Shown: positions 33,913 through 47,800, numbered from the stretch's first letter. The stretch: DNA of 64,000 bases from Monoplex corrugatus (GCA_030674185.1 CM060312.1:24942961-25006960); one strand, 5' to 3'. Made by a program: numbers and translations. Notes: generated by a model not told the origin, from the sequence alone.

Positions 33913-34101
33913 TGTTATATTATGTTTTGTGGTCGATAGTTGTAGTATAATAAGGCTAAACACATCGTGTGTTGGTTCATGACTTATTTGCAACCGCCAT
34001 ATCCGGGAACCCTTTTCTAGTGATCGCTCTAGTCTTAGTCAAGTTAGTGAAGTTAGTCGCTTATGCTAATAACCAAATAGGACAGTTAGGCTAATGTTAC
34101 A
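33913..34101 (-). repeat. 5' LTR of the gypsy element
   Basis: 189 bp, TG...CA. Just inside it (minus strand) is TGGTGTCAG, the candidate tRNA primer site. Confidence 0.9.
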
Positions 34102-34853
34102 CTCCCCTCCCCTTAATTTGTTTAAAATGCAACAACCTTTCTGTTACAGATTGTTTGCACTATACGATTCATTATTATAAATCATAATCATTGTTGTTAT
34201 TATATATATTATCGTTATTATTAGTAGTATAGGCTATTACTATTACTGTATTAGGCCTATAATTGTCATCATCCTCAATATTATATTATCATATAGGCCT
34301 TATATAGCCTAGTAATAATAATAATTATTATTATTACTACTACTATTATAAAATAAACATACTTGATAGATTAAACCTTCGCAGATCAAAATAAAGATAG
34401 GTTAATCCGAGACAGCGACTGAGCGAGCAGTCTCATCTAGACGTCTCTAGTAAATTAATCAAGGTGGCGCTGAGTCTGTGAACACACAAACAACACAAAC
34501 CAATATGTTGTTCTTGATGAACCAAAAACACGACCTGATATCCATACACTGCTGATAGCGCACGAAGAAAAACGCTAAAGATACTCGTGCCAAATTGAGT
34601 TTGTTAAATTAATGCACGTGTCGGACATCTTTGTCGGAAGTAGGCATTGTGTGTGGGCGCAGGTTTTGGTCTGGTATGGAACCTTTGCAGCAGCACTAGC
34701 GGGCTCGTTTCATTTATTTTTTGTTTTTTCCCCATAGAGTCGTTAGATCACTCCTTGAAGACGGAACTACAATACGGGATCATTACCATAAACAAGACAC
34801 TGATGGCCTTGAAAGAGTTCAAAAGAAATTATGACAGCCAGAAATTATGACAG

Positions 34854-34978
34854 ACAAATGATAACATTGATACTGATTTTTGTCTTATTCTGTTTGGAAA
34901 ACTTTAAATTGCCAGGTGGGGCTGCTTGCGTAAGTTGAGGTAGCTGCTCAGTCTTGTCATAAAAAACTCAAAAGAGGG

Positions 34979-34980
<2 letters not shown>
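34854..34980. repeat. local duplication, copy 1 (see 37834-38012)
   Basis: It shares acaaatgataacattga, then cttattctgtttggaaaact and gctgcttgcgtaagttgagg, and ends at agagggctgtgtg before a TG microsatellite, exactly as the copy at 37834. Confidence 0.9.
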
Positions 34981-35035
<55 letters not shown>

Positions 35036-35110
35036 ATGTGTTCACATGTGTGCATGTGTCTGTACGCACACACACACACACGCGCGCGCGCGCACACACA
35101 CACACACACA
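34981..35110. repeat. TG then CA/CG microsatellites
   Basis: (TG)n to 35032, then a (CA)n/(CG)n run at 35066-35110. Confidence 0.9.
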
Positions 35111-36994
35111 GCAGCTAAATGTCTGAGGACCGTGCTTGGTGGAGCACCTTGACTGTCTCATGTGTCCTGTGACACTGGAGCAATTAAGTGAAAAGTAAGA
35201 AAGAATGAAAACTTCACTAATTCAAACATTTTACAAGATTTCATGTTATTTTTCCTTGATTTGTCTAGGCATTTAGTCAGCCACACATGTACTAGACTGA
35301 GACGCTGTATCGTGGTACTGCACCATGCAGCAATCACATCACACGATTCAAGTCTTTGTCTCTAATTAATTCTCTTTGTCTTGATTTCTTTGTGTTGGTG
35401 TGAAACTGTTTGGTTTCACACTCTGGAGAAAGCAGGCAGAGAGAATGCCTGGTCGTAGGTGGTGGACACATGGATATTACATGTCTGAACAAGCTTTTTA
35501 TTAGCTATGCCTGCGGCAGAATTGTAACAACGTCATAAAGACGTTTAAAGAGAAACAAAATGCAACAGAAGCTTCAAGAAGGCCTGGAACTATTTATTTT
35601 GTTGATGAAGATGGGTAACAAGCGGCGGTAACTGTGGAAAGGTTTTAATAAACTAATTTCTTTTGTAATTTCTGTTGGATGAGGCTTTTTTCCTTTAAGC
35701 AATCAGACTTGACTTGGATGTGCCTGGTATGAATGTTGCTTTGCTTACACTATGCAGGCGGTATGTTGTTGAACAGGGCAAACTGTCTGTGATTAGCATA
35801 CATGCTCGGTGTTGTTACGTTTCCATAAGTCATCTACTGACATGACTTTGATTTACAGGATCTTCAACATGCATATTTAATATTCTGTATGTGTACACAC
35901 ACAAAGGACGTTTAGGTACTGACATATCGAAAACATCTCCATCCATTAACAACCAGGTTATATGAAGCTGTTTATCTGACATGGTCGGCAGCGTTATGCA
36001 GACCTAACATTGATATGATCAGAGGTATGCTCTCAACAATAACAATAGCTGTAGCAGCAGCAACAACAATGATGATGATGATGATGATAATCATTATCAT
36101 TATCATAATTATTACTACATCATCATCATCATCAATTTCACCGTTGTCGTTGTTGTTTGTCGTTGTGTGAAAAAAACAACTTAATTTTGCTTTTGACAGT
36201 AGAAGGTAACCATACATATGTTTGCAGCCTAGGATGCTGAGGCGCCTCGCGTCAATATTGTTCTTGAATCTGATGTACATCTGATCCAGATGAAGTTAAT
36301 TATAATATTTTTTTGTGAATATACTCCAAATTGTCCATTCTGCAAAAGTAGACATATTTTAAGCAGTCATTATCCATACTGTCAGTAACAGTAACCCAAA
36401 AAAGCCTCAAACGGGAAGTAACTCTTGGGTCAAAGAAATACGTTGAAAACAAATTGTGTCATGGGACAGAGAACTGTTAGAACAGTTTCGTGAGATTCAC
36501 ATGAAGTCAGCTGATGGAACAGTAGATGCGCTGTTGTGTCGACCTGCGAAAGTTCAGTGGAGTATCTGAATCAGTCAATACTCACCAGTTAGTTCACCTT
36601 TCTTCATCTGAATAAATATATAGGCTATTGGCCACACTTTCCAGTCTACTGTCTAGGGCTTGAACAGATCTGTTAACAAATAATCAATCATGTTGGACAT
36701 GATTGTTTATTATGATCATGATGGTCATTATATTGATAATGAGAAATTGTTTACTTATACACACATACAGACAGTGATACAGTGAGTGATACGTGTGCCA
36801 GTGGTAGTTGAGCTGATCACAGTAATAAAGTAATGTGATTAACATTTTTAAAGTACTTAGTATTGTAGTACTAGTAGTTATTACTCTTTGCATTAATGGC
36901 ACATAATAATGATAATACCGTAAATTTTTTATAGATCTAATGATACCGAAAAGCCTTAATGTTGAATGTTCAGGTTTTGCTTCGAGCACTTTGT

Positions 36995-36995
<1 letters not shown>

Positions 36996-37051
<56 letters not shown>

Positions 37052-37252
37052 TTCATTTTTTGCATGCATAGCACTTAGCAGTGGACACTTACTTTTTCTT
37101 TCCCTTGGCTATGGCCTTCATCATTGTGAAGATTCTGTAAACTGTACTTAAGTGATAATCTACTGAGATTGCTCTAGCACATGAAGAAGGGTAATTTTTA
37201 TTTGTTGAATTCATTTGTAATCGCATTGTTACCAGTGATGGTGTGTGTATGA

Positions 37253-37304
<52 letters not shown>
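36996..37304. repeat. two TG microsatellites
   Basis: (TG)n at 36996-37050 and 37257-37304, with unique sequence between. Confidence 0.9.
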
Positions 37305-37306
<2 letters not shown>

Positions 37307-37469
37307 TTAACTTCGAGGACTTGAGACATTAGTTCATTTAACAGGACTGAAATTTTCCCACTGACATGAGCCATGGCGAGTTAGCCAGCTGGGCTACTGG
37401 TCAGGGAAGGTAGAAATAGCCCAACAGATGGTCAGGTTGCCTGACATATTTAACAGAAATTTAGTGAAA

Positions 37470-37499
37470 CACACACACGCACGCACACGCGCGCACACA

Positions 37500-37592
<93 letters not shown>

Positions 37593-37666
37593 CACTCTCC
37601 CTCTCTCTAGTCTATCACACACACACACACACACACCACACACACACACAACACACACACGCACAC

Positions 37667-37730
<64 letters not shown>
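37470..37730. repeat. CA / GCAC compound microsatellite
   Basis: CA tracts mixed with a (GCAC)n block at about 37497-37535 and a short unique interruption at 37591-37618. Confidence 0.9.
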
Positions 37731-37732
<2 letters not shown>

Positions 37733-37833
37733 TTTCACTGTTTCACCCACCCACATACAGAGCTATGCAAAATGCAAACATCAGTGGGTATCAGAATCCA
37801 TGCTTTGTTTAATATAAAGTCAGAAAATGGAAG

Positions 37834-38012
37834 AACAAATGATAACATTGAGATTAATTTTTGTCTTATTCTGTTTGGAAAACTTTAAATTGCCAGCTGG
37901 GGCTGCTTGCGTAAGTTGAGGTAGCTGACATGATTTTAAACGGCCATGGTTTGTGCGCTACCACTGTACCAGAAATTCTAAGTCTTGTCATAAAAACTCA
38001 AAAGAGGGCTGT
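37834..38012. repeat. local duplication, copy 2
   Basis: Same block as 34854-34980 but with about 50 extra bases (acatgattttaaacggcc... to ccagaaattct, 37928-37980), so one copy gained or lost this piece. Confidence 0.9.
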
Positions 38013-38030
38013 GTGTTTGTGTGTGTGTGT

Positions 38031-38080
<50 letters not shown>

Positions 38081-38092
38081 GTGTGTGTGCGT
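38012..38092. repeat. TG microsatellite
   Basis: (TG)n with a few interruptions. Confidence 0.9.
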
Positions 38093-38238
38093 GTTTATGC
38101 GTTCACATGTGTGCATGTTTGTGCATGCATGTATATAAGCGTACATATGCATGCACGCATGTATTGATCATTGCACGTAAATGTTTTTTTTTGAATGTTT
38201 GTTGTTTTAATACAACTTGCATTTGGTCACATTCACAG

Positions 38239-38311
38239 TGGACGGGAGATCCAGAGCCATCATGCAGACAGTGACAAGATCAGCAAAAGTCAGGAACCTG
38301 TGTGCCTTCTG
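38239..38311 (+). CDS. CLN3: CLN3 exon a
   Basis: It follows CATTCACAG and encodes DGRSRAIMQTVTRSAKVRNL then CAF plus the first two bases of Trp (donor GTAATG). RNLCAFW corresponds to the start of the first membrane helix. It contains an in-frame ATG (38263) that could serve as start if no earlier exon is used. Confidence 0.75.
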
Positions 38312-41300
38312 GTAATGCATTTTCTGCTTGTGTATTTATCTACTGTATATATGGTCATGGCTACACCACCAAATAATAAATGGTATCACTGCGTGTAGTA
38401 TTAATCTAAAAGCAGAAAATAAGAACTTGCTGAAACATGTATGTTCATTTCGTCCCATCTGTACATTGTATGTGCTTATTCAGTTGTTGAACAATGGATA
38501 TGGTATGTAAAGTTTGAATTTGTATGTATGCTAATTTTTTTAATTGCCACACCTAGATATTATCATATAGGGTCAAATTTAATACTGATATTACTCCAAA
38601 GATGTGCACTTTGAATAATGCTAACTAAACTGTAATTGAAGGAATGAAAGAAAGGTTCTTTGATTCAGCAGCATGTAAGAAGATGTCTTCAAATTCCCCT
38701 TTTTTACAAAGTATTGGGTCTTTCTTACAGTGTTTTGATGTCTTGCTATTCAGGATCCTAGGCCTGACCAATAACTTTGCGTATGTGGTGATGTTGACTG
38801 CTGCACACGACATTCTAAAGGAGGAAGAAAATAATAATAATGAACCGTTCATCAATATCACGGTGAGTCTGTGTTTCTTTTTTCTCTGAATTTTTTTCTT
38901 TTTCTTTTGTACTAATGATAGTGTTTTTGTTATTACATTTCCATTTTTCTTTGTCTTGATAATAGTATGTGACCTTTCTTTTTGTCTTTACAATTGAATG
39001 TGACCTTTTTTGATTTACTAGGAATGGAATGGCAGAAGCAGTCATTTAGGCCAGTTATTATACATATATGTTTTGGTGTGCTTAATTTTGTTTATAATAA
39101 TTTGTATGTAGGTTTGTTTTGTTAAAACCCTGATGATAAATTGGGCAGAATGGTCAGTGCTAGGGACTTATTCTTAGATATATGTGTGCAGATGCATTGA
39201 TATTTATACATTTTCTTTTGTTCTTTTTTTTTTGCCTCCAGATTCAATGAGGTGTTGTCCCCCCATGGGGATGCCTGGGTCTCTTTCATTGTAAATAGTA
39301 TTCCACCCCAACTGTCTCGAAATTTTGTGTGCTAGAAATTTCCTTTTTTCTGCAACTCTCATATATATATATACACACATGCATACATAATAATTATACA
39401 TATATAGTATACTTGTAAAGTTGTATAAATGCACATAAACATACATGTATACATGCTACATACATGCTCTACATACAGTGCACATATTCATGTATGCATA
39501 TGTGCACTGTATGTAGGGCATGTATGTAGCATGTATACATGTATGTTTATGTGCATTTATACAAGTGTACTATTTATGTATATTATGTAACAGACAGCAA
39601 GAAACTGAATAATTAAGGTATTACTAGTATTAGCCATTGAATTGAAAAAGCACAAACACATCCACACACATATATTTTTCGACACAACCATTTCAACTGT
39701 AAGCTTATATACATGATACATACATGTATATTTTCATATACATCCAGTTCAAGTCAGAAGAACTACCTCCAGGCAACCACTGGCCTGCAAAAAAAACCCT
39801 TACTTTCCTAAATTTAAAATTGGTGCATGACTTTTCAATGTTTTGTGGGTGATTAATTTCCTATATAACTTTTGGAACTTATAATTAACCCAAATTACTT
39901 ACAGATGTAAACATTGCTATATAATAATACCAGTCTGTTTGGAATCCATTGTATATCACTATATGTCTTTATTTCAAGGCTTGAAGAAAAGGAAAGATAT
40001 AAGGAAGAGTTCTTTTGATCTTAAATTTGTATATAAAAATTTCAGTGAGCAGAATTGTAAAGTAAGAAATAGGATATATCCCAATTTGTTTTTTTTATCA
40101 TAGAATGATTATACTAATGCAGTAGAATGACAGTACTGATACAGATATTTCTGAATTCTTACTTCACAGAGAAACCTGGTTCGGGTATGTGTAACACAAC
40201 ATAGGAAAACCAAGCTAGAGTGCAAACTTTTAATTTCTGAGTTTTTAACTTATTTTAAGATTTCAGTTTTATAATTAAAAGTGACAAAAAATTATCTGTT
40301 ACAGTTTTCTTTTTTAGACAAACTTAAATGACAGGGGAAATTATAAGCTCATGAAATTTTGAAATTACAGTTTTCTTTTTAGACATTTAAAGGACAATGG
40401 AAACTATAAGCTGATAAAATTTTGAATTTTTTTTTATTACTTTTTAGGATGCTTTAAGCATATAATGATTGAAATATAGGAAGATCTCAGTCATCATAAT
40501 GTTGCCCCTATCCAACTATTTGAAGCCACAGCTATGTTTATGGCCAGGTTTTTCCATGCTTTGTCACATTTATATGCACAACTCTTTCCAAGGTAATAAT
40601 TATAAAAAGTGTGAAACTTTTAGTTCTTCTAAAATCTTTAAGCTGGATAAAATTTCAATATTTCATCTGGCTGTCTTGTTATCAAGGCCTTAGTTACAGA
40701 ATAATTATTATCTGTTATCTCTCTGGCTCAAACCAGAACTGCCAGTGTTCATAAGGGCAAATACTGCACCAGCTACCAAGCAGAAATGGGAGCACTAAAG
40801 CAAGCAGCCTCCATAAGTCAATACACAGGTGACAGATGCTTTCAAGCAGCCCTCCTCTCAGATGCCTTCACTGGAGAATGACAAGCTCCTTCTCCTGACC
40901 TATGCCTTCTTGCAAGATAGAAAAACCATTGTGGGGATACTAAAAAATGTAGATGAACTAGCAAAAAGAGGACCAAGACAGTAGATGAGCTAGCAAAAGA
41001 GGACCAAGACAGTAGATGAGCTAGCAAAAGAGGACCAAGACAATAGATGAGCTAGCAAAAGAGGACCAAGACATAGATGAGCTAGCAAAAAGAGGACCAA
41101 GGACAATAGATGAGCTAGCAAAAAGAGGATCAAGACAGTAGATGAGCTAGCAAAAAGAGGACCAAGACAATAGATGAGCTAGCAAAAAGAGGATCAAGAC
41201 AATAGATGAGCTAGCAAAAAGAGGACCAAGACAATAGATGAGCTAGCAAAAAGAGGACCAAGACAATAGATGAGCTAGCAAAAAGAGGATCAAGACAATA

Positions 41301-44300
41301 GATGAGCTAGCAAAAGAGGACCAAGACAGTAGATGAGCTAGCAAAAAGAGGACCAAGACAATAGATGAGCTAGCAAAAAGAGGATCAAGACAATAGATGA
41401 GCTAGCAAAAAGAGGATCAAGACAATAGATGAGCTAGCAAAAAGAGGATCAAGACAGATGAGGTAGCAAAAAGAGGATCAAGAAAGTAGATGAGCCAGCA
41501 AAAAGAGGATCAAGACAGTAGATGAGCTAGCAAAAAGAGGATCAAGACAATAGATGAGCTAGCAAAAAGAGGATCAAGACAGTCGATGAGCTAGCAAAAA
41601 GAGGATCAAGACAATAGATGAGCCAGCAAAAGAGGATCAAGACAGTCGATGAGCTAGCAAAAAGTGATACAGAAATGCCAATAAACAAAGTGTCATCTAC
41701 AGCAAGAAGATCAGATCATTCTTTAAGCCACAGGCAGACAAGGATGACTGCCACTTGCTGTCCAGAGAGTGGCAAATGGTCTTGATGAGGCTATGCACTG
41801 TCCACAACCAGCTCAATGCCCATATGAACTTTAGGTTCAAACCTTCATATCATTAACCTGCCCCTGCATTCAAGAGGACCAAACAGTTGAACTCGGATTG
41901 CAGCAGTGTCACCTCTGTCAAATGGAGCAACTTCTTTGACCACCAAGCATCATGGCAGCTGGTGGGAATTGAAAAAAAGTTGACCACATTTAGTACCAGA
42001 TATGGCCTGACCATGAAGACAAACAAAATAAGAAGAATAAGAAGATTCTTATCAGATACAGGAATTGTGTTGTCATGGCTTAACAGTCATATTCTTTTCT
42101 TACAATTTCAGACAAATGCTCCTGAGACAACCACTACCTCTCACAACAGTACTGTCACACCACCAGGCCCGCAGTATTTGTCCTGCAATGCTATCAGCAC
42201 AGGGGTGAGTTTTCTTTTGTCTTCTTTTTTGTTTTGTGGTGGTTTGTTTTTGGTTTGGTGGTGGTGTTGGCTGCCCCATCTTCTGCACTGTCTCTGTATC
42301 ACTGCTCCCACAAGACTCACACATCTAAAACTACCAAAACCAGCACGGCTGCTTCAGTAGCTCTATTTTTTGCCTTTTAGTTGGTCGGCCAGCCTGGTAC
42401 CATTTGTCAGATATCAGGCGTCCGCCCTTACCCCCTAGCTGTATGTTTCCGCATTCCTTAGTGTAGTGGCAAGGGAAACAGAGGATTAATACTGCGCTGT
42501 ACAGTGATAAAGCCATTTTATCATCAACTTTGGCGTTGTGTAGAACGAAATTCAGCACTATTTGTCAATTCATTTTTTGGAATCCTTATTCTTTATTTAT
42601 CATGTGACCGAGTGCAGCTATAAATTATTTGTTTAGTTATATAGTTTGAGTTTGTGCTTCACGTATGGACAGTAAGTGAGTGTCATCATTTCTCACTGTG
42701 AGTCATGGACATGGGGACGGTGACTGAAAGTGGAGAGGTGGACCAGAAGATAAAGTACTCATCAGGGAAGAGAGAGAAGCCAGAAATCCAGGTTCAAATC
42801 ATGACTTAGTTCTGACATTTTACATATTGAACTTGAGGAAATCTGGCTTTCAAGCCAGTCCTCGCCATGGAGTTGAACAAGGGAGTTGATAGGTATATCT
42901 GCCTACGTCCTCATGAAACGACTGTTGATTTGGGTAGGGAAAGAGAAGAGAAGACCAGATCCCTAAATCCACTATATTTTCTCATAACTTTCAGTGAATT
43001 CTTATTGCGGTTGAATGTCTAGGCATGTACGTGACTTTAAATTATTTAATAGGTGCTTACTGTGACTGAATGTGTAAGCATGCTTGAGTGACAGGAAAAA
43101 TTTAATGAGTGTTGATAGTGGATTGTTGTCATGGGTGAATCAATGAGTGCTCATGCTGAGTGTGAGTGAGTGCATGACTTTGGTAGAAAGTTGGCTAATA
43201 CATTTGTGTTGTTTTTCTTTTTTGTTTTGTTTTCATTTCTGCATGCATACTGCAAATGATGAAGAGCTACAAACTATATTGGAATGAGTTAGTGAGTGTA
43301 CCTTAAATATTTCACATGCCAAGATTATCAAAATCATTTTGTGTATGTGAGTGTGTTTATGAGAATGCATTCTGTAATTCTCTGTGTGTGTGTATGTTTG
43401 TGTGTGCAAAAAAGTGTCTGTGTGCATGTGTGTATATGCAGACATGTATGTGCAGAAGCATGTCTTGCCTCCTCTCTCTCTCGGTTGTTCAGACACAACA
43501 TTTTGTGCTCTTCAGAACTGATTATGTGTGTTTGACTTTGCAGGCTATTCTGTTAGCAGACATTTTGCCAACCCTGATTATTAAACTGACTGCTCCATTC
43601 TACATTCAGAGAATACCGTACCGGTAAGTTACTCATCACTTTGCATCATGAGCATGAATAGTTTGTACTTTATGAGTTACTCATCATTTTGCATCGTGAG
43701 CATGAATAAGTTGTACAGTGTGAGTTCTTTCTGACTTTCTTTTACCTGTATGCTTGTAAGTAGTTTGTACAGTATGTCATGTGTCTTTCTTACCTGTCTG
43801 CTTGTAAATAGTCTGTACAGTATATCCTATTTCTTTCTTTCTTTTACCTGTCTGCTTGTAAATAGTCTGTACAGTATGTCATGTGTTTCTTTTATTTGTC
43901 TGCTTGTAAGTAGTTTGTACAGTATATCTTCTTTCTTTCTTTCTTTTACCCGTCTGCTTGTACAGTGTATCTTCTTTCTTTCTTTCTTTTACCTGTCTGC
44001 TTGTAAATAGTCTGTACAGTATGTCATGTGTTTCTTTTATCTGTCTGCTTGTAAGTAGTTTGTACAGTATATCTTCTTTCTTTCTTTTACCCGTCTGCTT
44101 GTACAGTGTATCTTCTTTCTTTCTTTCTTTAACCTGTCTGCTTGTAAATAGTCTGTACAGTATGTCATGTATCTTTCGTTTACCTGTCTGCTTGTAAGTA
44201 GTCTGTACAGTATATCTTCTTTCTTTCTTCTACCTGTCTGCTTGTAATTAGTCTGTACAGAATGCCATGTGTCTTGCTTTTAGTTTTACCCGTCTGCTTG

Positions 44301-44772
44301 TAAGTAGTTTGTACAGTATGTCATATGTCTTTCTTTTACCTGTCTGCTTGTAAATAGTCTGTACAGTATGTCTTCTTTCTTTCTTTCTTTTACCTGTCTG
44401 CTTGTAAATAGTCTGTACAGTATATCTTCTTTCTTTTACCTGTCTGCGTGTGTATGCCATGTGTCTTTCTTTTACCTGTCTGCGTGTGTATGCCATGTGT
44501 CTTTCTTTTACCTGTCTGCTTGTAAGTAGTTTGTACATTATGTCATATGTCTTTCTTTTACCTGTCTGCTTGTAAATAGTCTGTACAGTATGTCTTCTTT
44601 CTTTTACCTGTCTGCTTGTAAATAGTCTGTACAGTATATCTTCTTTCTTTTACCTGTCTGCTTGTAAATAGTCTGTACAGTATATCTTCTTTCTTTTACC
44701 TGTCTGCTTGTGCCATTGTGGGTGTCATGGTGACAAACTTGATGGTCAGCAGTGAGCTTGAATGCTTGAAGA

Positions 44773-44863
<91 letters not shown>

Positions 44864-47800
44864 CTGTAGCATGGTGCTGTGTACATATGTGGGTTTTGAA
44901 TGGATGAGTTGGACTGTATACACTCTTGATTAAACAAGCCTCTCTCTGATTTTTCTTTTCTTTTCTTTCTGTTGAGTTTGGGTATGCTTATGCTTCAAAT
45001 GGTCAGTCTGGCTTTTCTTGTGCTCATAGAAACAAGATGTATAAGAAACAGTTGAGCGTGTAACCTAGTGGGTATCACATCTGTCCAGGATGTATGAAAC
45101 CTGGGTTTGATTCCTGGTCAGAGAGGGAATCCCTGTTCCACTCGCCCACCCACCCCTTTCCCCTGCCTCCACCAGAATACTGATCTGGGTGCTAGTCTTT
45201 CGGATGAGATAATAAACTCAGGTCCTGTGTGCAGCATGCATTTCATGCACATAAAAGAACCCACAGCAGTAAAGGAGATGCAGCAAAAAGACACATGTAC
45301 TAGATGTAGACATAAGAAAAGTGGGGCTGTACTTTGATGATGTGTTCTTCCTGTTGAGATCAGTCCAAACTTGTCACAGTAAACATGTTGTGATGAAGAG
45401 ACATAGAATACAAGGACAATGTTGCATCACAGTTTATATATATATTAAACCTATATTAATTTAAACCTTGAGCTGATTGTTGAGTAAATATAGTTGTGTC
45501 AAAATTTGTCTATATGCTTTGTTTCATTGTTCCTAAAAAGTAATTTGAAAATGAAAAATTATCATAATTTGTGTGGTAATGTGTTTCACATGAGTCAGCT
45601 TTTCTTTCCCACTGGACGAGGCGGCAGGGAAGTTTTTAGTCCCGTTTTTATTATCCATTGTTTGGTGTCTGTGATCTGTCTGTGACCGTGCGTTCGCGCT
45701 TGACAAAGGCTAGTTGGGGCCGAAAATTTGCGCTTGTTTTGTTTTGTCTCGTTGGATACGCGCTTACTTTGGTTTTCTTGTTCTTCTGGTTTGTGTTTTC
45801 TTTCTCTTTGAAATGGAGAAAAGAAATGGAATATGTCAGCATATTTATGCAGTATGAGATTCTAAACTTTTTCTTCTTTCATGTCCTCATGATTTTCAAC
45901 TGCTTCATTTTTGGATTTGCGGGCAATCCAGTGAATAGTGATACTAAGTCTCAAAATATGTAAAACAGTAAGATAATAATCAGTACCTTTCCATATTTCA
46001 TTGATGTTGCACCCCTTCTCTTGAATAATTGATTCTCATCCGCTGGGAAGGTCCCAAATTCCTGTTACTTGGCAGTCACAAATGATTTTGTGTACCCGCT
46101 TGGCCACCTCCACTTCCAAGTAATGTAAGTCGTAGAAATGTACACCATGGAGAAGTTCTTTCAGTTGGGGATTGGATCAAAATCTGAGGGAGTCATAACA
46201 GGAGAAGAAGCATGGCGTGGCAGAGCATCCCATTAGTTTGATGTCATGAGTGATGCCACTTTGTCTTAATAACAGTTTGTCCTATTGGAAAGCAATGCAC
46301 CGTCAGTGCACCCTTATTATTATAGGCATATCATCATCACCTTTAAATTTTCTTGCTTTCTTTTGAACTTGATGGGCCTTGGAAAAGTGGGAGTTCCACC
46401 CTGACGATTGTTTAACTATGGCTTATGGCTTCTGTCACAGATACCATCGTTTGCAACTATACAATTTAAAAAGCAGTCACCTTTGTTTTGGTACCTGTTT
46501 AACAGTCTGTGGAACAGTGATGTATGCCCGTTTTTGATTTTATGTTTTTCCGAGTTTACTTGTGATCCATGTCTAATACCAGTATCATGAGCGATCTCTT
46601 GACATATTATTCATCTGTTGTCAGTAAAAATATATATAACTTTTTGAATACTTTTCTTGTCAGTAGATTCATCTGGTATCCATGGATTATGCTTGCCTCT
46701 AACATTATTTTGTTCTTCTTTAAAAAAAATGACATCCACCAATAAACTATAGCCTTTGAAAGAGCTTGTATCCCACAATTTAGACCCAAATGAACTGAAA
46801 AATTACTGGCCTATCTCTAATCTCTCTTTCTTGTCAAAACTCATCGAAAAAGTTGTCTTCAACCAGCTGAACTCTCACTGTCTGCCAACAATCTCCTCAA
46901 ACCTTTCCAGCCAGCCTACCGCCAGTGCCATAGCACTGAAACTGCCCTGCTACACATTCTCAACAATCTCTTCCTTGCAACTGATACTGGCAAAGTCTCT
47001 CTCCTCACACTCCTTGATCTGTCTGCAGCCTTTGATACCATTGATCATGGTATTCTCCTTTCTAGACTTCATCATACTTTTGGCATCTCTGACATTGCTC
47101 TCTCCTGGTTCACTTCATATCTATCAAACAGAAAACAAACTGTTCTCATTAATGGCATTTACTCTCAACCTGCATACCTGACCTGTGGTGTTCCACAAGA
47201 ATCTGTCCTTGGCCCTGTTCTTTTCACTCTTTACACCTCCCCCCTGTCCACTAATCATCAACTCCCACTCTATAAAACACCACTTCTATGCTGATGACAC
47301 CCAACTTCAAGACAGTGACTCACCTGACAATATACAGCGCCTCTTGACTCACACCACTGAGTGTTACTCGGACATTAAGAACTGGATGACATACAATAAA
47401 CTTCAACTTAATGACGACAAGACAGAAGCTATCCTCATTGCACCTGTCAGAAACTTTCTCAGCTGCCTCCTCTTTCTCTCCCATTATGTAACAGATCAGT
47501 CCCAATTTCTAATTCAGCTAAAAACCTTGGTGTCTGCATTGACTCTACCCTCTCCATGAACAACTTTGTTTCTCAAACTGCCAGATCTTGCTACTATCAC
47601 CTCCATCGTATAAGCTTGATCAGGAAGTATCTCTCTGTCGAAACAACTGCAAAACTCGTTCTCTCCTTCATAATGTCTCGCATTGACTATTGCAATTCAC
47701 TCCTGTCTGGTCTTCCTGCCTCCACCATCCACATCCTACAGCGCATTCAAAACAATGCTGCACGCCTTGTACTCAAAAAGAAAAAAGCTGACCACATATC

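Larger units (their letters stand above)
24762..34101 (-). mobile_element. Ty3/gypsy LTR retrotransposon, complete but decayed, interrupted by a CR1 LINE
   Basis: LTRs lie at 24762-24930 and 33913-34101, starting TGTTATATTATG and ending GTTACA. CTCCC flanks both sides (24757-24761 and 34102-34106), compatible with a 5-bp target duplication. On the minus strand the 5' LTR is followed by TGGTGTCAG, a primer binding site that fits the 3' end of a Leu tRNA. The 3' LTR is preceded by a purine tract (AAAATAAGGGGGA). Gene order is gag, protease, RT, RNase H, integrase. Many stops and frameshifts make it non-autonomous. The C-terminal integrase sequence resembles the K02A2.6-like/Mag type. Confidence 0.9.
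34102..36990. other. region between gypsy element and CLN3 exons
   Basis: No exon is certain. A small frame after a CCCCATAG acceptor-like site (34739-34850, ending EFKRNYDSQKL) could be a 5' exon of an unknown transcript. ATT/ATC runs occur near 34200-34350, and a (GAT)n/(ATC)n hairpin-forming stretch near 36068-36136. CLN3 first exon(s) are expected in or left of this interval but are not recognised. Confidence 0.4.

Noticed and set aside
34739..34850. Possible 5' exon of CLN3 (frame ending EFKRNYDSQKL)
   Set aside because: No similarity to the CLN3 N-terminus and it ends in a stop before any donor.
36068..36136. Acid-rich frame with (Asp)n and (Ile)n
   Set aside because: Product of (GAT)n/(ATC)n simple repeats.
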